From contig JAGWQN010000093.1 in the NCBI GenBank assembly GCA_028869995.1, positions 145,336-188,959 on the forward strand: a DNA stretch of 43,624 bases, written 5' to 3'. This stretch comes from Rhodospirillales bacterium (lineage in GTDB: Bacteria > Pseudomonadota > Alphaproteobacteria > Acetobacterales > Acetobacteraceae). The first letter of the stretch is position 1. Each line of letters begins with the position of its first letter. The notes beneath the pieces were generated by a model that was not told the origin of the DNA, made no database searches, and saw only the letters and a program-made list of their open reading frames with translations. This document shows, one piece after another, positions 1 through 9,435 of this stretch. The position numbers and the translations under genes were made by a program.

Positions 1-390
1 GTCATCAACCTGCTCGAGGATCTGCAGGACCGCTTCAATCTCACGTACCTGTTCATCGCGCACGATCTCTCGGTGGTCGAGCACATCAGCAACCGCGTCG
101 CGGTGATGTATCTCGGCCGCGTCGTGGAGATCGCGCCCTCGCGCGACCTCTATGACAGCCCGCGCCACCCCTATACCGAGGCTCTTCTCTCGGCGGTTCC
201 CATCCCCGACCCCAAAGTGAAGCGCCACCGAATCATGCTTCAGGGCGACGTCCCCAACCCGATCGATCCGCCTATGGGCTGTCATTTTCACCCGCGTTGC
301 CCGATCGCGGAGAAACATTGCACCCAGGAAGCGCCGGCACTGCGGGAATCATCGCCTGGCCACTGGGTCGCCTGTCACCTGCGCGGCTGA
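1..390 (+). CDS. Oligopeptide/dipeptide ABC transporter ATP-binding protein, C-terminal part (5' end outside window)
   Basis: This is the last 129 residues of an OppF/DppF-type ATPase, which energises peptide (or nickel) import through an inner-membrane permease pair. The reading frame is open from base 1, so the Walker A, signature and probably Walker B regions lie upstream of the window. The visible part has the H-loop segment [20 protein letters not shown], followed by the family-specific tail: [11 protein letters not shown] and a Cys-containing C-terminal motif GCHFHPRCP...C...ACH. That tail is typical of the oligopeptide/dipeptide subfamily (oligo_HPY domain). Whether it is the D or F subunit, and what it transports, cannot be told from the tail. 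It converges with the next gene across a strong hairpin. Confidence 0.9.
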   Translation, partial: VINLLEDLQDRFNLTYLFIAHDLSVVEHISNRVAVMYLGRVVEIAPSRDLYDSPRHPYTEALLSAVPIPDPKVKRHRIMLQGDVPNPIDPPMGCHFHPRCPIAEKHCTQEAPALRESSPGHWVACHLRG

Positions 391-413
391 CCAGCCGAAT
401 CCGAGCCTGACAG

Positions 414-445
414 GCGGGCGGCGGGCTTTGTGCCCCGCCGCCCGC
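414..445. terminator. Bidirectional hairpin between convergent genes
   Basis: A perfect 12-bp inverted repeat (414-425 pairing with 434-445, all G/C) encloses an 8-nt loop. It lies 24 bp after the ABC ATPase stop codon and 5 bp beyond the stop codon of the convergent minus-strand gene. There is no T-tract on either side, so it may work as a GC-only terminator or as a 3' stabilising hairpin. Confidence 0.6.
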
Positions 446-450
446 GCTGT

Positions 451-3400
451 TCAAACGGTGATCTGTGCCACCGTGGCCGTCTTCGCATTCAGCGCCGCGA
501 CCTGTCCCGCAATGATCGTCTTCAGCGACTGCAGGTGCTGTTCGACGCGCCCCAAGACCTCGTCCGCCACCTGGACGGCCTGGCTGGTCGGCCGCGCGTC
601 GGCAACCGCGACCGTGTCGATGAGCTTTCCGAGCGTGTCGTTGAGGCCCGCGGGATGGCGCAGATGGTCGCGCGGCGTAGCGCGGTTGACATCAACCAAC
701 GCCCCCTCGACGGCCAGCAGCCTGGTGGCGATCTCCGCCGCTTCGGTCGCAACCGCGCCGCCGGCTCGCTCGCCCAGCGCTGCCAGTTGCCGCTTCATCC
801 TGCGAATCTGGTCCACCGCTTCGTTGAGCTGCGAAAGGCAGCCCGTCAGCTGCGACAGCAGCTTGAACTGCGCCGCGTAATCCTCGGGCGTCGTCGTGTA
901 GCGAGGATCCTTCACGATCGTGAGCGGCGCCGCGTGCGTTGTCCCGCCGACCGTCAAAGCCACCTCATAGCCGCCAGGAACGGCCGTCGGCCCTGATGTC
1001 GAATCCTTGTCGGTCGCAAGGGCCTTCGTCGAGGTGCTGGCCAACGAGGCGTCGAGCTTCGCCGGCCCTGCATACTTGAGGTCCCAGACAAATCGATTGA
1101 GGCCAGGTCTTGTCCCCGGGCGCTTTGCCGCCGCGAGTTCCTTGTCGTCACTGGCGAACCGAACCACCTCGGTGCCCGCAGCGTCGCGGATCGTGATCGT
1201 AACGGGGCCCTTCACCTTGTCGTCCAGCCAGTAGTGAAGAATGGCGCCGTTGGGTGGATTCTCACCAACGTCGAGATACTCGCGCTTTTCGGTTCCATCC
1301 GGCCGGTCGGTACTGCGGATGCCCCCGGCGATCCCGAAGGCAAGGCCGAACGAAACGGGCTTTCGGACACCGCCCAGGGCGCGGAAATGGAGTCGCGTAC
1401 GGATCGCGTTGCGCGGCGGCAGGAGTTGCGTGTTCATCCCCTCGAGCGCGCGCAGCGGTGAGATATCGTCAAGGATCCAGAACGATCGCCCATGCGTGCC
1501 GGCGATCAGGTCGGTATCGCGGATCTTGAGATCGTAGACCGGAACAACGGGAAAGCCCCCGCCCATGCGCTGCCAATGGGCACCGTCATCGAGCGACATG
1601 AAGACACCTGTCTCCGTGCCGACGAACAGCAGGCCCTTGCGCACGGGGTCGGCGCGCACCACCCGGGTAATCTCTCCCTGCGGGAAGTCGCCGTTGATTG
1701 ACTCCCAACTTTTTCCTCCGTCTCGCGTCCGGAACAGATACGGCCTGTAATCCGAGAGCTTGTAGCACGTGGCTGCGACGTAGATGGTGTCGGCGTCATG
1801 AGCGGATATCTCGACGCAGCCCACGTACGCCAGCTCGGGCATGGCCTTGGGCGTGACGTTGCTCCAGCTCTTTCCATCGTCGCGGGTTACCTGCACCAGC
1901 CCGTCGTCGGTCGAGGCCCAGATCTCGCCGCGGCGATGCGCACTCTCTGCCAGGGAGGCACAGGTCGCATGCACCTCCGCGCCGGCGCTCTCGCGCGTGA
2001 CGTCCCCACCGGAATGCCCCTGGCGGGATTTATCGTTCCGACTGAGGTCGGGAGAGATCATCTCCCAGCTCAGCCCCTCGTCGCGGGTACGGAAGACGTG
2101 GTTGCCCGCCGCGTACAGGATGTTGCTGTCATGCGGAGAGAAGACGATCGGGTACGTCCATGCGAACCGGAACTTCAGGTCGCGCGGCGCGATGCCCGTT
2201 GATTCATCCGGCCAGACATTGACCAGGCGGATCTCCCCGGTGCGCTGATCGTAGCGCTGGAGCGCGCCCATTCCGCCGACCGAGGAACCGATGGCGCCGC
2301 AGTAGACGATATCCGGCTTGTCGGGGTTGACCGCGATGAAGCCGCTCTCGCCGGTGCCGGGATAGATGCAGTCGCCGAGCGTAATGGCCCCCCAGATCGC
2401 GGCCGACGGCGTGGCGATGGCGGAGTTGTCCTGCTGCGTTCCGTAAACCTTGTATGGGTACCTCGTATCGGTATCGATCCGGTAGAACTGGCTGGTCTTC
2501 TGGTTATAGATCGACGACCAGGTAAGTCCGCCATTGTACGAGACGCAGGCGCCACCATCATTTCCCTCGATCATCCGCGCCGGGTCGATGGGATCGATCC
2601 AGAGGTCATGATTGTCGCCGTGCGGCGTCATGATCTCGGTCCATTCAGCGCCGCCGTCGGTCGATTTCCACATCTGGAAGTTCGTCACATAGACCGTATC
2701 GGGGTGAACGGTGTCGGCAAACACGTGCGTGTAATACCAGGGGCGGTGCATCAGATCGCGGCTGTTGCAGGCGAGCGTCCAACGCTTGCCGTAGTCGTCG
2801 GAGCGATAGAGGCCCGTCTTGTCGCCCACGGCCTCGATAAGGGCCCAGACGCGGCCCGGCTGTGCCGGTGAGATGGCAACGCCGATCTTGCCGAGCATCC
2901 CATCGGGGAGCCCGGGCGCGGTGGTGATCTCCTCCCAGGTGTCGCCGCCATCCATCGACCGGAACAGGCCGCAGCCGGGGCCTCCGCTCGAGATGTTCCA
3001 GAAATTGCGGCGTGTCTGCCAGATGCTGGCAAAGAGGATGCGCGGATTCGCCATATCCATCGCGAGGTCGATCGCGCCGGAATCGGCGTTGCGGTAAAGT
3101 ATCTTCTCCCAGGTTTCGCCACCGTCGCGCGAGCGGAAGACCCCGCGCTCCTCATTCGGTCCGAAGATGTCGCCGAGTGCCGCGACGTAGACGAGATCCG
3201 GATCCTGCGGATGGACGATGATGCGTCCGATATGCTTGCTCGCCCTCAGTCCGATATGCTTCCACGACTCACCGCCGTCACTCGAGCGATACATGCCGTC
3301 CCCATAGGAGACATCGAGCCGGATGGTCGTCTCGCCGGTGCCCGCATAGACGACATTCGAGTCCGAACGGGCGACGGCCAAGGCGCCGATCGCAGCGCTG

Positions 3401-3609
3401 GTCAGGAACCCGTCCGTGACACAGCGCCAATAAACGCCGCCATCGACGGTCTTCCACACACCGCCGGCACAGGCCCCGAAATAGAAGACCATCGGATCAT
3501 TGGCGTCGCCCGCCACCGCCACCACGCGCCCGCCGCGCGGCGGCCCAATGCACCGCCAGGTCAGCGCTTCGAGCTTCGCCGGTTCCGGCGCGCGGGCAAG
3601 GTCGGTCAT
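451..3609 (-). CDS. Large Asp-box/BNR beta-propeller protein (sortilin/VPS10-like)
   Basis: A 1052-residue protein built mainly of Asp-box (BNR) repeats, each of the form [FY]RSxDGGxxW. Copies include YRSSDGGESW, FRSRDGGETW, FRSMDGGDTW, YRSDDYGKRW, WKSTDGGAEW, FRTRDEGLSW, FRTRDGGKSW and FMSLDDGAHW. This pattern belongs to the WD40/YVTN/BNR and sortilin-N propeller families, often labelled 'glycosyl hydrolase' without proven activity. The C-terminal ~250 residues are a different domain containing a helical, possibly coiled-coil stretch rich in Leu/Gln/Arg. The start at 3609 (MTDLARAPEP) is preferred over an upstream in-frame ATG at 3696 because an AAGGA lies upstream and the family starts here. 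No signal peptide is seen, which is odd because relatives are usually secreted. It probably stands alone, with 171 bp separating it from the upstream gene. Function unknown; it may be a protein- or glycan-binding scaffold. Confidence 0.82.
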   Translation of the reverse strand: MTDLARAPEPAKLEALTWRCIGPPRGGRVVAVAGDANDPMVFYFGACAGGVWKTVDGGVYWRCVTDGFLTSAAIGALAVARSDSNVVYAGTGETTIRLDVSYGDGMYRSSDGGESWKHIGLRASKHIGRIIVHPQDPDLVYVAALGDIFGPNEERGVFRSRDGGETWEKILYRNADSGAIDLAMDMANPRILFASIWQTRRNFWNISSGGPGCGLFRSMDGGDTWEEITTAPGLPDGMLGKIGVAISPAQPGRVWALIEAVGDKTGLYRSDDYGKRWTLACNSRDLMHRPWYYTHVFADTVHPDTVYVTNFQMWKSTDGGAEWTEIMTPHGDNHDLWIDPIDPARMIEGNDGGACVSYNGGLTWSSIYNQKTSQFYRIDTDTRYPYKVYGTQQDNSAIATPSAAIWGAITLGDCIYPGTGESGFIAVNPDKPDIVYCGAIGSSVGGMGALQRYDQRTGEIRLVNVWPDESTGIAPRDLKFRFAWTYPIVFSPHDSNILYAAGNHVFRTRDEGLSWEMISPDLSRNDKSRQGHSGGDVTRESAGAEVHATCASLAESAHRRGEIWASTDDGLVQVTRDDGKSWSNVTPKAMPELAYVGCVEISAHDADTIYVAATCYKLSDYRPYLFRTRDGGKSWESINGDFPQGEITRVVRADPVRKGLLFVGTETGVFMSLDDGAHWQRMGGGFPVVPVYDLKIRDTDLIAGTHGRSFWILDDISPLRALEGMNTQLLPPRNAIRTRLHFRALGGVRKPVSFGLAFGIAGGIRSTDRPDGTEKREYLDVGENPPNGAILHYWLDDKVKGPVTITIRDAAGTEVVRFASDDKELAAAKRPGTRPGLNRFVWDLKYAGPAKLDASLASTSTKALATDKDSTSGPTAVPGGYEVALTVGGTTHAAPLTIVKDPRYTTTPEDYAAQFKLLSQLTGCLSQLNEAVDQIRRMKRQLAALGERAGGAVATEAAEIATRLLAVEGALVDVNRATPRDHLRHPAGLNDTLGKLIDTVAVADARPTSQAVQVADEVLGRVEQHLQSLKTIIAGQVAALNAKTATVAQITV

Positions 3610-3780
3610 GGGCGGGTCCGTTCCTTCTCTGTTTTGCCGAACGCTAATCGCTTCGCGCACCGATGCAACCGTCTGCGTTGCATGGCACGGCCCCATCGCC
3701 TGGCCGCGCCGTCGCCACGCGCCGGACCGGCCGCTGATGGTGCCCTGCCATGGGACTGCGGCCGACGTGCCGAAGAACCG

Positions 3781-5595
3781 TCAACGAACCACAACGATCT
3801 CCGGCAGCGTGGGCCCCAGGGTGAACGACAGCGATCCGGATGCTTCCGGTCCGCGCATGGGATAGACGGGCGCAAGCCGCCGGCCCGGTACCTGCAGGAC
3901 GAGGTGGCGCGAGGCGCTGCCCGCCTGTCGCGTCGCCTGCACCGAAATCAGGAGTTCCGCACCCGCATGCCGGACATGGATCTCGATGCCAGCCGCCCGC
4001 GCGTTGCCCTCACGCACCGATACCGGCGAGGACACCAGCCCGGCCACGTCGCCAAGCGGCACGGTCGGCACGTCCGCGAGCAATGGCGCGCCCCGCCGGC
4101 GCCCGCGTTCGCTATAGGCGCCGGGCGTGATATCGGCCGCGACCTTGCCGCCCTTGGCAACGAAGTCTCGTATCGCCGTACCGGCCGCATCCGAAAGCGC
4201 CAGCACCTGCGGCATCGCCAGCACCCGTAGCCCTCGCAAACCGCCATGCGCCACCATGGCGTCGGTCAGCATCACCGGCCGCAGACCGCGCGCGGCAAGG
4301 CTGCGCAGCAGGCCAACCAGGACCCGACGGCCCGGCGTGGCATCCGCGTCCTCGTCGCCCGAGCTGCGTTGCGCCCAGTCCTCCTTCTTCCCCGCCGCCA
4401 GCGCGGCCCGACGTGCCAGCAGCCAGTCCAGTCGAAAGCTCTCCTGCGAGATCAGGACCCCGACGGGCGCCGTCGGTTCGGGCGCAGCGATAATCTGCCG
4501 GCCGAGCGGTCCCGTGAGCGCGTGAAAAACGGGCTCGAGCGCCTTGCCACGGTCCGACGGCTGGCCATCCGCCGCGACGATCGAGGGGCTGTCCCAGATC
4601 ACCACGCCGCGCACGCCGCGCAACGCTTCGCGCCAGAGATGCCAGACCTCACGCGGTCCGGCGAAGGTTGTTGTCAGCAGGATGGCGTGCGGATCGAACC
4701 CGCGCGCCGTCGCCAGCGAGCCATAGAAATCGTAGATCTCGAAGAGATCGGCGCTGCCCGCCAGACGTGGCCAGTTATAGCCTCCCCAGCCCGTCGGCTG
4801 CATGCCCTCGAGCGCGGACCGCGCACCCGGATCGCCGCGATGCACCGCTCGCGTGCCGCGCGCCACCGCGGCGGCAAAGCGCGCGTCCATGAACGCCTTG
4901 AAGTCGGACCACGCGCTATAGTTGCCATCGGTGCGTGCCAGCGCCGCATCCGTCAGTTCCGGCTCCACCTGCGCCCAGCGCGTGTAGCGGGTCCCCCAGC
5001 CGCGATCGAGCGCGGCGATGTCTCCGTAACGATGTCGCAGCCATTGCCGGAAGACGGCGATGCTCGACGGCGAGGTATCGAAATCCCAAGCCGAGGCGAG
5101 GTCGGCAATGCCGGCTTCGTCACCGAGATTGTAATACCGCGCCGTGGCGCCGAAGACCCTGACGGTCGCGGCGAGCCGTCTTGCGATGCGCTGTTGCCAG
5201 GTCGGGTCCTCGAACCCGGGCTGGCGGCGGAACAATGCCGGATCATGCGGGGAGATCCGCCGAAGCGCCCGCAGCTTGTCCATCTCCCAGGTGGAAGGAT
5301 GGTTGGGGAAATAGCGGTGATAGGCACTGTAATAGTCGGTCGCGATGTTCTCGACATAGAAGCCAAGTCCGGCTGCCTCCAGCGGCGCCGCCGCCCGGCG
5401 CAAACCCGCCGTGTCCACCGGGTCGCTGCGGCTGCCGAAGATCCGCCCGTCCGTCACGCCCAGTGCCTTTGCCGTCGCCAGCGCCGCGGCATTGCGATCG
5501 GACTGCCAGAGGATCACATGAAACGAACGCCAGGGCGCCGGACCGGCGCCGCCCGCGAGCAGCGCCGCCGCCAGCAACAGCGTCCATCGCCTCAT
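3781..5595 (-). CDS. GH42-like glycoside hydrolase (beta-galactosidase type), exported
   Basis: A 604-residue protein starting with a hydrophobic signal-like segment (residues 1-20, MRRWTLLLAAALLAGG). The central TIM-barrel region contains YNLGDEAG (Glu160), followed by FRQWLRHRYGDIAALDRGWGT. That matches the GH42 acid/base region, normally N-E followed by the FRxWLxxxYGxxxxLNxAWGT block. Here the residue before Glu is Asp rather than Asn, so activity is not certain. LEGMQPTGW (Glu263) may supply the nucleophile. The C-terminal third resembles the GH42 trimerisation fold (VLAMPQVLALSD...FVAKGGKVAADI). The start codon overlaps the hpnN stop as ATGA (5592-5595), so translation is probably coupled to hpnN. 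A long open frame continues upstream inside hpnN but is only an overlap. Substrate unknown. Confidence 0.75.
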   Translation of the reverse strand: MRRWTLLLAAALLAGGAGPAPWRSFHVILWQSDRNAAALATAKALGVTDGRIFGSRSDPVDTAGLRRAAAPLEAAGLGFYVENIATDYYSAYHRYFPNHPSTWEMDKLRALRRISPHDPALFRRQPGFEDPTWQQRIARRLAATVRVFGATARYYNLGDEAGIADLASAWDFDTSPSSIAVFRQWLRHRYGDIAALDRGWGTRYTRWAQVEPELTDAALARTDGNYSAWSDFKAFMDARFAAAVARGTRAVHRGDPGARSALEGMQPTGWGGYNWPRLAGSADLFEIYDFYGSLATARGFDPHAILLTTTFAGPREVWHLWREALRGVRGVVIWDSPSIVAADGQPSDRGKALEPVFHALTGPLGRQIIAAPEPTAPVGVLISQESFRLDWLLARRAALAAGKKEDWAQRSSGDEDADATPGRRVLVGLLRSLAARGLRPVMLTDAMVAHGGLRGLRVLAMPQVLALSDAAGTAIRDFVAKGGKVAADITPGAYSERGRRRGAPLLADVPTVPLGDVAGLVSSPVSVREGNARAAGIEIHVRHAGAELLISVQATRQAGSASRHLVLQVPGRRLAPVYPMRGPEASGSLSFTLGPTLPEIVVVR

Positions 5596-8162
5596 CGCGC
5601 CAGCAGCGCCGGCAGGAACACCAGTGTCGCTACCAGCGTGCAAAACAAACTCACCAGCAGCAACACGCCCATGCTCGCGGTTCCCGGATGCGCGCTCATC
5701 GCCAGGGAACCGAAAGCCGTCCCGGTGGTCAAGGCTGAAAACAGGATCGCCCGGGCGGTCGCCGTCCCCAGAAAATGGCGTGCCCCCGCGCGGTGGTTGC
5801 TCACGAAGTAAACGTTGAACGACACGCCCACGCCAAGCAGCAGCGGCAGGGCGATGATATTGGCGAAGTTGATGGGCAGCGGCACGAACACGATGGCGAT
5901 GGCGGTCATCAGCGCCGAGAGCAGCAGCGGCGCCAGCACCCGAGCGACATCGTCCGCGCGCCGCAGCACCAGCGCCAGCAGCACCGCGATCACCACCAGC
6001 GCGCCGATCGCAGCGGTGCGAAAGGCGCGCACGATGGTCAACCCGCTCTCGACGATCACGACAGCGGACCCGATGGCGTCCGGCGCCACCGAACGGACCG
6101 CGGCCACGAAGCGTCGCAGCCCGGCGGGCTTGCGCGACGCCGGCCCAGCCACCGCTTCCACGCGGACACGCCCATCCGGCAGCTGCCATTCACGCCGCAG
6201 CGACGCGGGCAGCGTGGCAATTGTCACCGGCTGCGCCTGGAGCCCGGCCCGCAGATCTTCAAGCGCTGCCGGCAGGTAGTGCGTCAGCGCGTCGTTGGCG
6301 GCAAACAACGTCGCGTCCGGCGCCTGCTCGAGCTTCGTGAGGTCATCGCCGATCCGCGCCAGGACGGAGCCAGGCTGCACCTCGCCCTTGGCGACGGTTC
6401 GCCCGATCGCGGTCGCCGCCGTACGTGCCGCAAGCCTGATATCGCTGGCTCGGACCGGCGCCGCAGCGCCCGCCGGTGTCAGGCTCGGCATCAGCAGCGT
6501 CGCCGCATCCTGGATCAGTGCCAGCTTGTGCGCCTGGTCGCCTGGAACGAAGCTCGACAGCGTCCGCACCTGCACGACCTCCGGCAGCGCCGAAAGTCGT
6601 TTCGTCAGGACATCGGCAGCCGCCTGATCATGCGCCACGACATCGGCGATGTAGGGCGTCGTGATCGGCGAAGCCATCAGCGACTTCAGGGTTCGCATCG
6701 CCTCGGTATGGGGGTTCTTGGTGTGCAGCGGGTCTCCGTCGAAGGGGATTCGAGGCAGCACCGCGACACCGAGGATGGCCAGCACCGCGAATCCCGCCAG
6801 CACCAGCCGCCGGATCGGCACAAGCCGGTCCTCGAGCCGGCCCGCCCAGGCGAAGCCGATCTCCTCCCCCTCCGGGCGCGGTCGTGTGAGTGCGAGCATC
6901 GCCGGCAGCACCGTCAGGGTGCACACGAGCGCGATCACCATCCCCGCTCCCGCGATCAGGCCAAGTTCCGCCACTCCGGCAAAATCGGTGGGCACGAAGG
7001 AGAGAAAGCCCGCGGCGGTCGCCAGGGCGGCGATGCCGATCGCCGGTCCTGCGCGGTAGCCCGTCGCCATCAGCGCGATCTTGAGATCCGGATACTCGTT
7101 CAACTGCTCGCGCAGGCGCACGCAGAACTGGATCGCGAAATCCACGGCAAGGCCGACGAAAAGCACGGCGAACGCGACCGACACCAGGTTGAGTGTCCCG
7201 ACAGCGATCGCCGCAAATCCGGTGGTGAGCACGAGACCTACGATGAGCGTGGCCACGATCGGCACGACGAGCCGCCAGGAGCGTGCGGCAAGGAACAGCC
7301 ACAACAGCACCAGCACACCGGTGATCAGCATGCCCCGCGCGGCTCCCTGTGCCACGCTGGCGAACTCCTCGTCCGCCAGCGGCACGGAGCCGGTGATCGC
7401 GACGCTGGCGCGACCTGCCCGGACCTCGGGCAATCGGGCGATCGCCGCCCGCACGACAGCGCTTGCCGCGCCGCCGGGCTGCAGCGCGGCATGATCCAGC
7501 ACCGGCTTGATCAGCACGAACCGGTCGGGTCCGGCGAGGTCGGCGAGCCCGCCGGCCAGGAGCCGCTGCCAGGAGAGCGGCTCGGCCTTGCCGGCCAGCG
7601 CCGCCGTCAGCGTCGCATGGAAGGCTGTCAGCGCCGGGTCCATCGGCGCTGTCGCCGCGCCATGCTCGACCCCGACGGCGACCAGCGTGAGCGCCGCAAA
7701 CAAGCCGCGCGCCGAGGGGTCCGCGGCGAGCTGGCCGAGGAAAGGCTGGGCGTCGATGGTGTGGTTCAGCAGTGTCGACAAGGCCTTGGTGTCGAGAAAC
7801 AGCATCCCGCTCTGGCGGAACCATGCTCCGGCGTCCGGCCTGCGCACACTCCGGATCAAGGGCTCGTGCGCCAGCGCCGCGGCCAGGTGCGCCGCGGCTG
7901 CATCGGCTTCCTCCGGGGTCGCGCCGCGCACCACGGCGACGATAAGATTGTTGTCCTGCGGGAAGGCCTTGTCGTAGGCGATCTCGCGCTGCCGCCACGC
8001 CAGCGAGGCGGAAAAAAGATGATCCGTGTTGGTGTCGATGCCGAGCCGAAGCCAGGCCGCGGCAAGCGCCAGCAAGGTCAGGAGAAGCGCGGCGAGCAGA
8101 ACCCGGCCGCGCCGTTGCCAGCACGCCTCGACGAGGTGCGCCAACCGCAGGGAGAGCGTCAT
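5592..8162 (-). CDS. hpnN: Hopanoid transporter HpnN (MMPL/RND family)
   Basis: An 856-residue RND/MMPL protein with two repeated halves, each a large periplasmic loop followed by a block of transmembrane helices. HpnN moves hopanoids from the inner to the outer membrane. The diagnostic sequence is the first loop, TDHLFSASLAWRQREIAYDK followed by AFPQDNNLIVAVV, which closely follows the HpnN consensus, and PFLGQLAADPSARGLF further on. Length agrees with the family. ATG at 8162 gives MTLSLRLAHL; another in-frame ATG four codons upstream (8174) is possible, and neither has a strong ribosome site. The gene is divergent from the MetE-like gene and heads a two-gene unit with the GH42-like protein. 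No other hpn genes are in the window. Confidence 0.87.
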   Translation of the reverse strand: MTLSLRLAHLVEACWQRRGRVLLAALLLTLLALAAAWLRLGIDTNTDHLFSASLAWRQREIAYDKAFPQDNNLIVAVVRGATPEEADAAAAHLAAALAHEPLIRSVRRPDAGAWFRQSGMLFLDTKALSTLLNHTIDAQPFLGQLAADPSARGLFAALTLVAVGVEHGAATAPMDPALTAFHATLTAALAGKAEPLSWQRLLAGGLADLAGPDRFVLIKPVLDHAALQPGGAASAVVRAAIARLPEVRAGRASVAITGSVPLADEEFASVAQGAARGMLITGVLVLLWLFLAARSWRLVVPIVATLIVGLVLTTGFAAIAVGTLNLVSVAFAVLFVGLAVDFAIQFCVRLREQLNEYPDLKIALMATGYRAGPAIGIAALATAAGFLSFVPTDFAGVAELGLIAGAGMVIALVCTLTVLPAMLALTRPRPEGEEIGFAWAGRLEDRLVPIRRLVLAGFAVLAILGVAVLPRIPFDGDPLHTKNPHTEAMRTLKSLMASPITTPYIADVVAHDQAAADVLTKRLSALPEVVQVRTLSSFVPGDQAHKLALIQDAATLLMPSLTPAGAAAPVRASDIRLAARTAATAIGRTVAKGEVQPGSVLARIGDDLTKLEQAPDATLFAANDALTHYLPAALEDLRAGLQAQPVTIATLPASLRREWQLPDGRVRVEAVAGPASRKPAGLRRFVAAVRSVAPDAIGSAVVIVESGLTIVRAFRTAAIGALVVIAVLLALVLRRADDVARVLAPLLLSALMTAIAIVFVPLPINFANIIALPLLLGVGVSFNVYFVSNHRAGARHFLGTATARAILFSALTTGTAFGSLAMSAHPGTASMGVLLLVSLFCTLVATLVFLPALLAR

Positions 8163-8283
8163 GTGCCGCCGCATAGACCATGATTCGCGTCGGGCAAACC
8201 ATCCTTGTGGGCCCGCCGCCGACCGCCTTTGACCGCCGCCTCGGCGCACGGCATGAAGCCGCCGATCCAGGAGAAAGCGCCCC

Positions 8284-9414
8284 ATGGGAAGCCCGATGCA
8301 ACCGCCCCGGACCCGGCCTCCATTCCGTGCGGACCATGTCGGCAGCCTGCTGCGCCCGCCGGCCTTGCGCGAGGCGCGCGCCCAGCATGCGCAGGGCCTC
8401 CTGTCAGCCCCGGCCTTGCGTGCCATCGAGGATCGATGCATCGCCGAGGCGATCGCCCGGCAGGAGGCGATCGGCCTGCGAGCGGCAACCGACGGCGAAC
8501 TGCGCCGCTCCTACTGGCACTACGATTTCGTGGCCAGGCTCGGCGGCACCGAGCTCTACGTCCCGGAAAACCAGGTCGAGTTCAAGGGCGGCGTGAAGCT
8601 GCCCCATCGGCTGCGCGTGGTCGGCCGCATCGCGTGGACACAGCCCGCTTTCATCGACGACTTCCGCTTCGTTGCCGGCCACGTGAAGACGGCGATGGCC
8701 AAACAGACCATCCCCGCCCCATCCGTGTTGCATTTCCGTGGCGGGCGGAACTCGATTGACCCGCGCGTCTACCCGCAGATGGAGGCCTTCTTCGACGATC
8801 TCGGACGCGCCTACCACCATGCGGTGCAGGCCTTTGCCGCCGCCGGCTGCCGCTACCTCCAGCTCGACGAGGTGAATATCGCCTATCTCTGCGATCCGGA
8901 GCAGATCGCCGGCCTCAAGTCGCGGGGCGATTATGTCGACAATCTGCTCGGCATCTACGCCGACCTGATCAATCGCGCGATTGCGGGCAGGCCCGCCGAC
9001 ATGGCGGTCTCGATGCATCTCTGCCGCGGCAATTTCCGCTCGACGTTCGTCGCCACCGGTGGCTACGAGCCGGTGGCGGAAGTGTTGTTCAACCAGATCG
9101 GCGTCGATGCCTATTTCATGGAATGGGACACCGAGCGCGCCGGCGGATTCGAACCCCTGCGCTTCGTGCCCCGCGGCAACAAGATCGTCGTGCTCGGCCT
9201 GATCACCACCAAGTCCGGCGAGCTGGAGTCGAAGGACGACCTGAAGCGTCGCATCGAGGCGGCAAGCCGCTTCGTCCCCCTCGAGCAGCTCGCGTTGTCG
9301 CCCCAATGCGGCTTCGCCAGCACGGAGGAAGGCAATCGGCTGACGGCGGAGGATCAGTGGCGCAAGCTTGAGCTCTGCGTCGAGGTTGCCCGCGACGTCT
9401 GGGGCTCGGTGTAG
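8284..9414 (+). CDS. MetE-like cobalamin-independent methyltransferase, single domain
   Basis: A 376-residue homologue of the C-terminal catalytic domain of cobalamin-independent methionine synthase (MetE/UROD-like barrel). It opens with FRADHVGSLLRPPALREAR, as in the YxjG/YxjH-type stand-alone proteins. The probable zinc ligands are present: His245 and Cys247 in MHLCRGN and Cys342 in SPQCGF, with QLDEVN around Glu196 in the substrate pocket. It lacks the N-terminal half that binds polyglutamyl-folate in full MetE, so the methyl donor may differ and methionine synthase activity cannot be assumed. AGGAGA at 8269-8274 lies 9 nt before the ATG. It is divergent from hpnN and followed 21 bp later by a glycosyltransferase. 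Confidence 0.87.
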   Translation: MGSPMQPPRTRPPFRADHVGSLLRPPALREARAQHAQGLLSAPALRAIEDRCIAEAIARQEAIGLRAATDGELRRSYWHYDFVARLGGTELYVPENQVEFKGGVKLPHRLRVVGRIAWTQPAFIDDFRFVAGHVKTAMAKQTIPAPSVLHFRGGRNSIDPRVYPQMEAFFDDLGRAYHHAVQAFAAAGCRYLQLDEVNIAYLCDPEQIAGLKSRGDYVDNLLGIYADLINRAIAGRPADMAVSMHLCRGNFRSTFVATGGYEPVAEVLFNQIGVDAYFMEWDTERAGGFEPLRFVPRGNKIVVLGLITTKSGELESKDDLKRRIEAASRFVPLEQLALSPQCGFASTEEGNRLTAEDQWRKLELCVEVARDVWGSV

Positions 9415-9435
9415 CAGCCCGGCAGCGATTCCCCC

